A stretch of 64,000 nt of DNA from contig CM055104.1 in NCBI GenBank assembly GCA_029204225.1, positions 49,210,508 to 49,274,507 of the forward strand. The letters are read 5' to 3'. The stretch comes from Diphasiastrum complanatum. Lineage: Eukaryota; Streptophyta; Lycopodiopsida; Lycopodiales; Lycopodiaceae. The notes under the pieces were generated by a model. That model was given only the letters and a program-made list of their open reading frames with translations, had not been told where the DNA came from and made no database searches. Made by a program: the position numbers and the translations under genes. Numbering within the stretch: the first letter of the stretch is position 1; each line of letters starts with the position of its first letter. Of the stretch, positions 10,286 to 19,639 are shown piece by piece.

Positions 10286-11135
10286 TGTTGAAAATCCAGC
10301 AAATTCACAAGTGTGGAGAACCACACAAAAAGTGTGAATGATCTTTACCATGCTTTGTGGTGGCACATAGATCACCTGTGTAGCAATCCTGCAATCTACC
10401 AACAGATCTATGGCTAGAGCACAATCTAAAATGCTACAAATCAAAGCTAGATTAATTCCTCACAAATAGGGAATGTGCACAAGCAAGATCATGTATGAAG
10501 AAGACACAAAATCCAAGTTAGAGAGAAAATACAATTACAAGCAAAATAGAATGAGATCCAAATTTGACATTATGACATTACAAAAGCTTGATTCATAATT
10601 AGAAATGAATGAGAATCATATGTGCATATATAGGAGAGCCAAAATTCGTGGTATTACTAGCATTCAATGCATTCCCTACACCTGTTCAAATGCAAACTAC
10701 TACTATCTTGACACCTAACTGCTTGCATGCATAGATTGCACCTAACATGCACCTACTTTCTCCAAGTGTCAATTTCTCAACTAGACATGTACAAAACTAC
10801 ATGCAAGTGTCCACTAGAGTATTTGCATGTCTTGCATGTCACAATGTAAACTTAGGACACAATGTATTTATTATGGCTTGAGTTTCTACAAGGTCATATT
10901 TGATCAATTCCATGTGAAATTCAACATGCATGTCAATCTAGATGTTGTGAACATTGGTGCATGTCATACTACTTTATGCATGTCATTGGAACTTGATCTA
11001 CCTAACCCAAACTCGTCCTATTCTACAAGGGTATGTGCTCAATTCACATACCTTGGATATGTACAAAATATTTACATGGGTAGGATCCCCAAACATCAAC
11101 AAACATAAGATAGATATGTTTTACAATTTTTAACA
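10286..11135 (-). mobile_element. complete 850-bp 5' LTR
   Basis: The LTR runs TGTTAAAAATTG to GGATTTTCAACA on the minus strand, with TGTT/AACA terminal inverted repeats and the primer-binding site next to its 3' end. The half at 10,764-11,135 is repeated at 6,444-6,848 and, in shorter form, in the two earlier units of the chimeric array. It should hold the promoter of the 780-codon frame. Confidence 0.88.
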
Positions 11136-11896
11136 AAGGGTCCTAAGGTTCATCTCATCAATAAGAATTCTTTCATTAAGCTAAGATCGTTACTTGGAGT
11201 AATTGACAAATGTACCAAAGTTTCCCAAGCTAGATTTGAGTAGTGTGAAAAATGACAAAATCTAGCTTGGTTTTTATGTAATTTCTTTGATGTACATTGT
11301 AAATCACACTTGTGAAACCAATTTGCCATGTGTGTAGTCTAGATAGGTTAGATCATGATCATATAAATGGTTAGGTTATTTGGTCAAGTTCTTAAATTAT
11401 AGGACCAAATAATCTCAAATCAAGGAGGAAGATGAGTAACCTAACCGCCAAGTTGGCAAACCTAAAGGTTAGATAAGATTGACATATTTTAGGTCAACCA
11501 AAAGCCAATTAGACACTTGAAAACATGCTAGATTTTCACAAACCAGCCAAGGAGAAGATTCCTATTGTACTTTCAATCTAACATTCCAATGAAGCAAGGT
11601 CAAGATTTGTGAGCTTCTTTATTATCTTGAGTCTTTCTCTCATTTGTGTGTTGATCTTATGATGCAATTGCAAACAATACTTGATTGGGATCATTCTCGG
11701 CTAGTAGGTTGTATTGAAGGCGTACATACCACACTGTGGGTCAAGTTTGCATGATTTGATTATATCTTTGATTGCTCTTGATTGTATGATCTAAATTGTC
11801 AATCTAGATCAAAGAATTGGAGTCTAGTTTTGTAATAGATAGATAGATCAATCAATCAATCAATCTTGGAGTCTTTTGTAGGCTCATTTATGGTCC
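11136..11896. other. non-coding stretch, LTR-like
   Basis: No gene is visible. A TATA-like ATATAAATGG occurs near 11,362 and a short (GATA)n/(CAAT)n run near 11,838-11,872, just before a copia integrase piece. It may be an LTR of another family, but no second copy is in the window. Confidence 0.3.
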
Positions 11897-12060
11897 AACG
11901 TACTATACTTCAATACTTATTCACCTCAATCGAATGGACTTGCTGAGAGAAAGAATCGAACCTTAGTCGAAGTGGCTAGGTGTATGCTTGCTCACGCAAC
12001 ACTACCTAAATCCTTTTGGGCTGAGGCTATTTCCACTACAGTTTATATTCAGATTAGATG
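11897..12060 (+). pseudogene. copia integrase core fragment
   Basis: One frame, without a start codon, reads YSPQSNGLAERKNRTLVE and then ARCMLAHATLPKSFWAEAIS. This holds the catalytic Glu of the D,D-35-E integrase core. It closely resembles the corresponding part of the element at 49.2-51.4 kb. A deletion follows at VYIQ. Confidence 0.88.
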
Positions 12061-12074
12061 CAGATATTGTAGGA

Positions 12075-12310
12075 GATCAAGAAGAAGCTAGACTCCCACA
12101 ATATAAAATCCATTTTCATTGGTTATACGCATTCAAATAAAGCTTATACGTTATATGATCACGTTGAATCAAAGCGATTGTCTTTATTGAGGATCAGTTT
12201 ATCGACCTCAAAGGCAAGGGCAAAGCTCAAACAATTGTGAACCATCGAACACTCCTATTTTTTATTTGACTATTCCTATCGAAGGTCCGAATACGTCAAC
12301 TTCATGTGAA
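12075..12310 (+). pseudogene. copia pol linker fragment
   Basis: After the deletion the sequence resumes as KLDSHNIKSIFIGYTHSNKAY, then a frame change, EDQFIDLKGKGK and TIPIEGP. The same order is found at about 51,060-51,300 in the 49-kb element, so both belong to one family. It ends where the inverted repeat at 12,326 starts. Confidence 0.75.
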
Positions 12311-12325
12311 CAGCGAAGCACACCC

Positions 12326-12552
12326 CACCTACCACCATTTGACTTTTGACTAACTCAAAATCTTAGTAACTTAGACTTTGGCCTCTAATATTATTTTTAA
12401 TTACATGGCCCAAAGTCAAGTTTATGTCCATAATTATTTATTTACAAGTGGGCCATGGGATCACACACACAGGATGCCACAACCCTCGCATCTGATTTCT
12501 ACTAATTTCGACATTTTATTTATTTACATGCACGATGGGAATACCCCCAACA
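12326..12552 (-). repeat. 230-bp repeat, inverted partner of 19,397-19,630
   Basis: On the minus strand it starts TGTTGGGGGTATTCCC, like an LTR, and ends near TGGTGGTAGGTG. The partner lies 7 kb away in the opposite orientation and differs by only a modest number of substitutions and small indels. It may be a solo or truncated LTR, but the far end lacks the CA expected of one. Confidence 0.8.
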
Positions 12553-12554
12553 GG

Positions 12555-13230
12555 GCCCACGACTTGAAGAAGTGCCAGTCCCTCGGCACTATGGTGACTT
12601 AGTAGAGGCTACGTTTGGTGGGTCTTTGCTGGATCATGTATCCAGTGACCTCTTCCATAAATTCCAACCACTTGGTGATCTTCTTGTCCTTGGTAAGGTA
12701 GAAGGACTTATGGACGTCCGATAACCAAAACTGATTGATCCAGGTCTGAAATCTTGTTGGCCATGGATCGCCGAGGAAAGCTGCTCTGTAATACACTCAG
12801 GCCACTAGCAGCTGGTCTTCAACTTTCTACTATGCCAGGGCTGTATTTGGGTCAAAACATATCGATGGGAGAAAGTTGTCCCATTTGGTGGTGACGCCCA
12901 TCAAAAACTCTAAGTCCCTGGCATATTGTGTGGCCGCACAGATTGTTGAATCCAGACAATTCACATATTCTTTAATAAATTGAATGAGAGCTCGCTTGGC
13001 ATCTGCGTCTGTCTTTCATCCATGCTCTAAGGGCCAATTCATTGTCTCAATCGTTATCTTGTCCATAGGGGTGCTGCACTCCGCCCATTTAGATTTGCAT
13101 GAAGCTAGTGGGCATTCACCCGTAGTTGCCTTGGACTGGTGATGTACGCCATGATCCAACTCATTTCCCTTGACCTCCTTGATGGTAACCAATAACTACC
13201 AACCATCGTGTGAGCTTTCATATGGAAACT
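12555..13230 (-). pseudogene. unidentified degenerate reading frame
   Basis: One minus-strand frame runs through most of this stretch with only a few stops. Readable parts include SKWAECSTPMDKITIETMNW, DADAKRALIQFIKEYVNCL, VTTKWDNFLPSICFDP and DPWPTRFQTWINQFWLSDVH. The composition looks protein-like (Trp, Phe, charged residues) and the base use is more GC-rich than the surroundings. I do not recognise the family. It sits beside the LTR-like 12,326 repeat and could be the internal region of that element or a captured host fragment. Confidence 0.5.
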
Positions 13231-13264
13231 GGACCACCTAGGCATTTATTTCATTCTCTACTGT

Positions 13265-14409
13265 TTGTGGTCTTCGGAAGGCATGACTGGCAGAGATCGA
13301 TCTCGAGTCTTGAGATGTGGCACAGGGAGACTATGCCACATGAACTCAATGGCACTTTACCAAGCAGGCCATCATGGAGCAATAACAAGGGTCAACATCT
13401 TGAATGCGAACAATTTGACCACCTGTGATGCATGCCTGAAGGGTAAGATGTCTCGCACTCCATTTGTCAAAGACTCCTACAGAACGACTAAGATTTTGGA
13501 GTTAGTGCATTCTGACATGTGTGGGCCTTTCAATGTGATCTCAGTAGGAGGCTCGAAATATTACATAACCTTCATTGATGATTATAGTGAATTTGCCAGA
13601 GTGTATTTTATTCAGAATAAATCTGAAGCACTTGATAAATTCACAAAATATGTGAATTGGACAGAGAGATGCACCAACAACAAAGTGAAGCAGATCAAGA
13701 CAGATCGAGATGGCGAATACATCTCAAATTGCTTCACTGACTTCTGGAATGATTGTGTCATCATACACAGAAGGATTGCAGCTTACATACCGCAGCACAA
13801 CAATATTGCAGAGAGGAAGAATAGGACCCTGATGGAAGCAACCAGATGCATGATGGCCTACTCGAAAGCTCCAAGGGTACTATGGGCTGAAGTAGTAGCT
13901 ACAGCTGCATACATCCAGAATAGGACAGGGAAGTTTGGTGTCCATCACATGACACCACACGAATTATGGTGGGTACTTATGCACATATTTCTGATAAGTT
14001 TGGGATTCTCTCAGAGATATGGTATTGATTTTTTTAAAACCTTCTCTCCTATCGTCAAACATTTGTCCCTACATTTTTTATTTGCATATGTAGTTGCTTA
14101 TGCCCTTAGGATCCACATTGTGAATGAGAAGACAACCTTCTTGCATGGTGAGTTAGATGAGGAGGTCTACATGGATCAACCCCCAAGTTATGTCTCGAAT
14201 TCACTTCTTGATTATGCATGCAGAATGCATAGCAGTATCTATGGTCTAAAACAGTCAGCTCGACAATGGTACAAAAAGAAGGACCAAGCTTTGATATCAT
14301 TGGGATTCAAGCCACTGATGGCTGATTCCAATGTGTATGTCAGAATTACAGATGGGCAGATCATCATTGTGGTTGTGTATGTGGATGACACTCTGATACA
14401 TAGAAAAAG
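13265..14409 (+). pseudogene. copia integrase-RT with internal deletion
   Basis: A 389-codon frame joins distant parts of copia pol. The first half holds the pre-integrase zinc region (CDACLKGKMSR) and the integrase core with HSDMCGPF, FIDDYSEF, KTDRDGEY and NIAERKNRTLMEATR, so all three acidic positions are present. Between PHELWW and YGIDFFKTFSPIVK the integrase tail, linker and first RT block are missing. The second half is RT with FLHGELDEEVYMDQPP, YGLKQSARQWY and the catalytic YVDDTLI. A one-base insertion in a G run near 13,325 puts the upstream WHR box in another frame. The piece is cut at 14,409 by an oppositely oriented LTR tip. Confidence 0.88.
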
Positions 14410-14457
14410 TGTAAGACCCCTACAACTAACATAGATAACCTTTTTGCATTTTTCACA
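14410..14457 (-). mobile_element. 48-bp remnant of a copia 3' LTR
   Basis: On the minus strand TGTGAAAAATGCAAAAAGG to GTCTTACA follows a polypurine tract (CTTTAGGAGGAG, 14,458-14,470). The same start is seen at 957. Only the first 48 bp are present before the + strand pol piece, although the remnant happens to begin TG and end CA. Confidence 0.7.
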
Positions 14458-15196
14458 CTCCTCCTAAAGAGTTATCTATTGAAGATTTAGCATTGATCTT
14501 GATATTTCTCCAAGATTAGATCTATGCTTGGTGAAAGCACTTTCACTCAAGGGCTTGGTGAGTAGATTGGCAATACAAGAGGATGTGTTGACATGCTCCA
14601 AATAGATTTCTCCTCCAATAAGCTTTTCCCTCACAAAGTGGTGTGCCACTTCTATGTGCCTGCTCCTTGCATGAAATATGGGATTGTTGGCAAGAGCTTG
14701 GGCCGAGATATTGTCACATTTGATCATTGGTAGATCATCCTCCTTGATGCACTTTAGCTCCAACAACAATCTATTGATCCAAAGCACCTATTTGGTAGCT
14801 GTGGTGAGTGCTTTGTACTCAACCTCACATGAAGAAAGAGATACAGTAACTTGCTTTTTGGAAGGCCAAGATATTAGATTGCCTCCAGGAAATATGGTGT
14901 ATGCACTTACAGACTTTCAATCCATCTTATCACTTGCAAAGTCCGAATCCGAGTAGCCAATGACGGATAGATCTTCACTTTTGTAGAGTAGACCATAGTC
15001 AAAAGATGAAGATATATATCTTAGAATCCTCTTGAACATCTTCCAATGATGGATCTTTGGATCTTGCATAAATTGGCTCAACCTATGCACACAAAAGCTC
15101 AAGTCGGGCCTAGTGATGGTAAGCCAAATTAAGGAGCCTATAAGACTCCTAAAAAGTGTGATGTCCTCGAAGGTGTGAAAGTAATGTACTTTAGGA
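14458..15196 (-). pseudogene. copia RT end and RNase H
   Basis: Minus-strand reading gives FRSLIGSLIWLTITRPDLSF, LSQFMQDPKIHHWKMFKRIL and YSDSDFASDKMD, then VSLSSCEVEYKALTTATK, DNISAQALANNPIFHARSRH and HVNTSSCIANLLTKPLS. These are the end of RT and the RNase H domain. Two in-frame stops lie between 14,787 and 14,917, one of them at the Trp usually found after SDFAxD. It is truncated near 15,196 by the LTR that follows. Confidence 0.87.
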
Positions 15197-15839
15197 CCAT
15201 AAATGGACCTAAAAAAGATCCACAAGAGTGATTGGATGCTTGCTTAACAATCTATCAAAAAACTAGTCATCAAAAAGTTGATCTAGATTGGCAATTTGAC
15301 AAACAACTAGCATTAACAATCGAAAGCATTGATCACCATTGAAATCTGAGCCCACACATGTGTACTACAAGTTGTAGTATAGCCTTCAAGCTGAGAAACA
15401 AGTAGAAATTGATTTGGTTTCATTTGGATCACAAAAACTCAATGTACATAGTGAACTAGCTTGAGATTGCCAATGAGCTCCAAAAATATTCTAACTTCTC
15501 ACTATGGAGAAAGTGAATACATAGTAAAACACACTTCTTTTGCTAAGTTAGGTGAAACTCTAGCATGTAATAAGGAAGTAGACTCAACTTTCTTGCCCTA
15601 AAATGAAACCCTAGCCTAGATCCTAGAGTCATGCTTGGTAGGTGCATGGTTGGAAAAAATCTCATCATATACCAAATGGACACACCCACTCCTCTTGACT
15701 CGTGCTAACCTACATTAGGTGTAGATTTCCATGTGGCACTTTGGCCATACAAGTGTCAAACAAAAAATATAGACAAAATGTACAATATTTTACATGGCTA
15801 GATTTGCCAACATAGGCAATTTTTTCACACTCCTCCTCA
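15197..15839 (-). mobile_element. copia LTR with G-box palindrome
   Basis: On the minus strand it begins TGTGAAAAAATTGCC immediately after the polypurine tract TTGAGGAGGAG (15,840-15,850), so it is the 3' LTR of the RNase H relic to its right. A CACACATGTG motif lies at 15,353-15,362. Its distal text (GAGTGATTGGATGC) resembles that of the LTR at 19,640-20,460. The distal end is set where pol of the neighbouring relic starts. Confidence 0.7.
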
Positions 15840-16123
15840 AATCTAGCCTTGGAAACAACAATACTTTTATCAATCACTCCAATTGAAGATCTAAGCTTGA
15901 AAAATAAATGTTTAGGTGAAGATTTAGTAAACAAATCAGCCAAGCAACTTGATGATGCCACATGTTGGAGGTTGATCTCTTTGGCTTGCACTTTCTCCCT
16001 CACGAAATGATAAGCAATCTTGATGTGTTTGCTCCTTGCATGGAATGTAGGATTAGTTGCAAGTGATTGGGCTGATTGGTTATCACAATAGATGATAGGG
16101 ATCTCCTCCTCCATGACATGAAG
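15840..16123 (-). pseudogene. copia RNase H fragment
   Basis: Reads EEEIPIIYCDNQSAQSLATN, FHARSKHIKIAYHFVREKVQ and HVASSSCLADLFTK, the C-terminal half of copia RNase H, ending at the polypurine tract. Its upstream part is cut cleanly by the insertion of the short-LTR element at 16,124. Confidence 0.88.
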
Positions 16124-16226
16124 TGTTGGGAGATAGGGATCTTCGCTGTGCACAAACATTTTCTGTTCGAGTTCGTTTCTTGTTCGAGTTTCGTTTCTCG
16201 TTCGTCATTTATTCTCTCTCCCAACA
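16124..16226 (+). mobile_element. 103-bp copia LTR
   Basis: The segment has perfect 10-bp inverted ends, TGTTGGGAGA and TCTCCCAACA, and is followed at once by a tRNA-iMet binding site. It interrupts an RNase H relic on the other strand, as expected for an insertion. At 103 bp it is far shorter than the other LTRs here (about 640-950 bp). TTCGAGTTTCGTTTC-like near-repeats fill its middle. No matching 3' LTR is in the window. Confidence 0.75.
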
Positions 16227-16239
16227 AGGTATCAGAGCT
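16227..16239 (+). promoter_or_regulatory. primer-binding site of the short-LTR element
   Basis: AGGTATCAGAGCT directly follows the LTR end CCAACA; only the first base departs from the usual TGGTATCAGAGC complement of initiator tRNA-Met. Confidence 0.85.
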
Positions 16240-16384
16240 ATCTTCATAGCTTGATTAGTTTCCACAGTACAAGACTCTACTAGCCGATAGAGTAATTGTT
16301 TTCTTGTTATGTATTTTTCTGTATCGAATTTTTCATACTTAAGTCACTGATAGTTTCTCCTATCACTTAGACTAATTCTTCCAC

Positions 16385-17296
16385 ATGGATTCCCAAGGGA
16401 AAGCCAGTCCACTCATGGACAAGCTTGATGGAGCCAATTACCATCTGTGGAAATTCAAGATGAAAACTATACTAATGGCAAAAGAATTGTATGACATTGT
16501 TACAAGTGCAGAAGGGAAACCCGATGCAGATGACGCAACAATCGCCAGATGGAAGCTGAAGGATGGAAAAGCTTTCGCGCTGATCATCCTCAACATCACG
16601 GATACACAGATCGGCCATGCATCCGAGGCTCAGACATCGAAAGAAGTCTGGGACATCTTGAGCACGCTATACGAAGTGAGAGATATAGCTTCTAAGCTAC
16701 ATCTCAAGAAGAAATTCTACTCCCTCAAGATGATGAATGGTGATTCTCTACATAATCACATTAATCAACTCAAGAACCTGCTAAGACAAATGACCGCTGT
16801 CAGATCTGTCATAGACAATCAAGATGCAATAATGCAACTGCTTACAAGCTTGCCAAGTGCTTACGACAGCTGGGTGATGATCATCACGACTCATCCAGAA
16901 TTGACTTTTTCGAGAGTCATCACTATGTTGTTGCAGGAAGACACGCGAAGGAACGAAGCCTCAAGTTCCTCAACGGATTCTCACACCTTATACACCAACA
17001 AGAGCACGGCAAAGCAGAAGAAGAAGAAAGGCCCGAAGCTACCAAAGCCAGACCAGAAACCGGCTCAGCACAAGGAACAATTGAATCCGCAAACAAAGAA
17101 GAAGCTATTTTGTAGATACTGCAAACAAAACAACCACAAAATTCAAGACTGTCGAATACTTCAAGCGAAGAACAACAGCAGAGGGCAGTCGAATCAAGTG
17201 GCAAATGCAGCTGCAGAAGCTCCACAACCAATTCAAGAAGCGGATCATGATGCCTTCATGACCAACCATCAAGGAGCATCTGGCGACAGTTCCTGA
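16385..17296 (+). CDS. copia gag with CCHC knuckle
   Basis: An intact 303-codon gag starts 146 bp after the primer-binding site. It opens MDSQGKASPLMDKLDGANYH with LWKFKMKTIL, the N-terminal signature of UBN2-type copia gag. Capsid sequence follows (EVWDILSTLYEVRD about 88-100, LPSAYDSWVMII about 156-167, VITMLLQEDTRR about 178-189), then a Lys-rich linker and a zinc knuckle with C243, C246, H251 and C256. The frame stops with TGA at 17,294 exactly where the conserved Trp of the protease start (W-F-L-D-S-G) should be; the 49-kb relative has TAG at the same place. The gag protein would package element RNA; this copy lacks pol and cannot move by itself. Confidence 0.85.
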   Translation: MDSQGKASPLMDKLDGANYHLWKFKMKTILMAKELYDIVTSAEGKPDADDATIARWKLKDGKAFALIILNITDTQIGHASEAQTSKEVWDILSTLYEVRDIASKLHLKKKFYSLKMMNGDSLHNHINQLKNLLRQMTAVRSVIDNQDAIMQLLTSLPSAYDSWVMIITTHPELTFSRVITMLLQEDTRRNEASSSSTDSHTLYTNKSTAKQKKKKGPKLPKPDQKPAQHKEQLNPQTKKKLFCRYCKQNNHKIQDCRILQAKNNSRGQSNQVANAAAEAPQPIQEADHDAFMTNHQGASGDSS

Positions 17297-17402
17297 TTCC
17301 TGGATTCCGGAGCCACTCAACACATGACTAGCCTAGTCGGCTATTTCGAGTCCTATACACCCTACAGTACCCAGAAATTCGTTCACCTTGGCGACAATAG
17401 CA
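17297..17402 (+). pseudogene. copia protease start, truncated
   Basis: In the gag frame the text continues FLDSGATQHMT and FVHLGDNSTQ, the aspartic protease active-site region. It breaks off where a truncated LTR begins, so no integrase or RT remains in this element. Confidence 0.85.
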
Positions 17403-17404
17403 CA

Positions 17405-17829
17405 CAAGCTTTCTTCTCTATTGTCATTCTGTCTCTAATCGCTCATTCCTTATATAGTTGTTGAATGATCTTGTGTTATTGTAATTTTACAATTACAAGA
17501 TTATTAATAGTTCTGTAGTTGATCAAAAGATCAATTATTCTCAGGAGCGTGAAGACGTAGATAGAGGTCTTGTATGAAGTCCCATGCAGCTCTACAAATC
17601 CTTGTATTCTTTGCATTCCTCACAAAACCTTATGTTTATCGGTTTGTCTGGAATGTTTAGTAGAACACTTTTGTCGTAGTCCTCGCATTCCCCGCTTGTT
17701 GAAGTTTGCGTTTAAAATTGTAGATTGTGCAAGAAACAATTCATTTATGCAGACTGTTTGTAGGAGAGTGATTTCCTTGAGTGAATAAGAGGGCAGTTAG
17801 AGTGAGTAGGATTAATATTAACTCCAACA
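17405..17829 (+). mobile_element. 5'-truncated LTR ending in TTAACTCCAACA
   Basis: It ends ATTAATATTAACTCCAACA, the exact inverse of the LTR start TGTTGGAGTTAATATT at 29,929, so it belongs to that family. A TATATAG box lies near 17,452. The text from CTCTATTGTCATT to GAAGACGT is repeated at about 23,137-23,279, where it is followed by an unusual palindromic scar. The LTR start itself is missing. Confidence 0.75.
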
Positions 17830-18726
17830 AAAAGACAAAAATAATGACCTGCAATTTTTGGCTTACTAGGCCACCCGCCGCTTTGCCGCCAAATTGCTTC
17901 GCTTTTCGAAATGCTCCTTACCACGAATTCCCAACTTCGTGCCCTATAAGGTGGTGAATTCACATTTGGCATTCTCCAAACACTTTTTTCATGATAATCA
18001 CTCTGTTTTGACATACCTTACTTGTAGATAAAGTCATGGTGCCCTTCGTTTGGAGGCTACAGCCCTTTGTTTGGCCAAAAAAAGGCTTGAAGCCCAAATT
18101 AGGGGTCTTGAATTTCAATATGAAGATTTTAAAGAAGTTGCAATGTATATTGCCCTTCAGGCCTCTTGAAGACCCTTCAAATGCATCCAAGCCATTGAAG
18201 GAGATCCCCGATGATCCATGTCTCTCTTCTGAAGGCAAATCTCGACCACAGATCTACCTAAGGCCTAATCTGATGGTTGCTAGCCCATCCATGTGCTGAT
18301 ATTGTGGCTTGAGACTACTAGCCACTTTTTGACACTACGTCCTTTCTCTTGTTCACAGCAAGTGCTGGCCGCGATGGCCCCTTCTCCTCCTCCTTTCACT
18401 CCTTGACTCTGGCTATACTGCAAGCACCAAGTTGTCCTTCTACGGAGTTTCAGACTTTCGTTTAACTTCCCCTCTAATTTAGACGACAACTCCCTGTCTT
18501 TGATTCTTTTCACATCTCCGAGCAATTCTTTGAATCTCCACAACACCGATTTGTGCTACCCACACTTTGTTAGTGCAAACCGTTGTGAATTTGATTCCAA
18601 CACTTCGTTCTTGGTCGGTGATTATGGCCACCAAGGCTTTGATACCAAGTTGACAAAGCAACAAGATCGACACAATCACCACAGTACAACATCAAGTACT
18701 TCAAGACAAGAAGAACGAAATTGCAA
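17830..18726. other. non-coding stretch with a dispersed repeat and a PBS-like site
   Basis: No gene is supported. The part at about 17,960-18,070 (AATCACTCT...ACTTGTAG...CCCTTCGTTTGGA) recurs in diverged form at about 31,235-31,340. At 18,635-18,647 the minus strand reads TGGTATCAAAGCC, a one-mismatch initiator-tRNA binding site, so the sequence to its right up to the Harbinger piece may be the end of a minus-strand LTR. Confidence 0.45.
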
Positions 18727-19065
18727 TTGCAACCAATGTATGAGCAATTCAATTTCAAGCATTCATCATCCAAGATGGTAGTGGAGTGTGCATTTGGTCG
18801 ATTGGAAGGAGTGTGGAGATTTTTACATAGACCCATGGCAAAGCCCAACCTCATGAGGTGGCATGAACCAGTTTTGCTTGTTGTATTCTCCACAATATCA
18901 AGTTGGAGATGGGTGACAATGTGGATGATGGAGTGCTTCTTGTAGGCCATCATGATGAGGGCTATATGCAACAAATAAACCAATCTCCAACTGTTGAAAA
19001 TCAAGCATGTGTGCTTCAAGCTATATCTAAATACCTTTTGGAGGGACTTGAAGGTAGCCACTCAT
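18727..19065 (+). pseudogene. PIF/Harbinger transposase C-terminal part
   Basis: The frame reads MYEQFNFKHSSSKMVVECAF then GRLEGVWRFLHRPMAKPNLM. This is the conserved block around the third catalytic acidic residue (the Glu of VVECAF) of Harbinger nucleases. After MRW a frame change continues as HNIKLEMGDN and ends naturally at LEGLEGSHS followed by TGA at about 19,065. Together with the piece at 2,900-3,525 it represents the two ends of one type of transposase, with roughly 100-150 residues missing. Confidence 0.85.
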
Positions 19066-19396
19066 GAGAGTGGGTTTTGCAGCATTTAATCGATTAGGCA
19101 TGGCAGACATGGCGATATTAATAGCAGTGGGACTTTTTTCTTTACCAAAAGATTATTTGTTAATGATGAATGTTAAGGTGTATTTTGGAGACTATTATTG
19201 CTAGCTATATGTAGTTGTCTCCAAACTAGTGTGTAGTTTCTAGATTCCATATGTGTGACATCCATGTTGTTTGTGGTTGTGAGAGCTTCACCTTGGGCCA
19301 TGTAGTACACGAATGTTTAACCAACAATAGTATGCAAATGTATCATGTTTTTTTTTAATAGATGTTGTTATGTAGTTGCTAGTACATGGTGGAGTT
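19066..19396 (+). other. probable 3' flank of the Harbinger relic
   Basis: Non-coding AT-rich DNA follows the transposase stop and ends at the 230-bp repeat. I found no terminal inverted repeat of the transposon. Confidence 0.3.
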
Positions 19397-19630
19397 TGTT
19401 GGGGGTATTCCCGTCGTGCATGTAAATAAATAAAATGTTGAAATTAGTAGAAATCAGATGCGAGGGTTGTGGCATCCTGTGTACGTAAGCCCATGGCCCA
19501 ATGAGTACTTTAAAATAAATAATTATGGACATAAACTTGACTTTGGGCCATGTAATTAAAAATAGTTTTAGAGGCCAAAGTCTAAGTTACTAAGTTTTTG
19601 AGTTAGTCAAAAGTCAAATGGTGGTAGGTG
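19397..19630 (+). repeat. 230-bp repeat, inverted partner of 12,326-12,552
   Basis: It begins TGTTGGGGGTATTCCC and ends GGTGGTAGGTG, mirroring the copy at 12,326. Left flanks of the two copies differ right up to TGTTGGGGG, which marks that end as a true element boundary. Confidence 0.8.
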
Positions 19631-19639
19631 TACAAAAAG

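Noticed and set aside
13265-14434. 389-codon frame as a functional integrase-RT polyprotein
   Set aside because: It fuses integrase to mid-RT with intervening blocks deleted and has no gag, protease or RNase H.
18635-18647. TGGTATCAAAGCC as proof of a full LTR element on the minus strand
   Set aside because: One mismatch to the primer site and no paired LTR or coding region; kept only as a PBS-like note.
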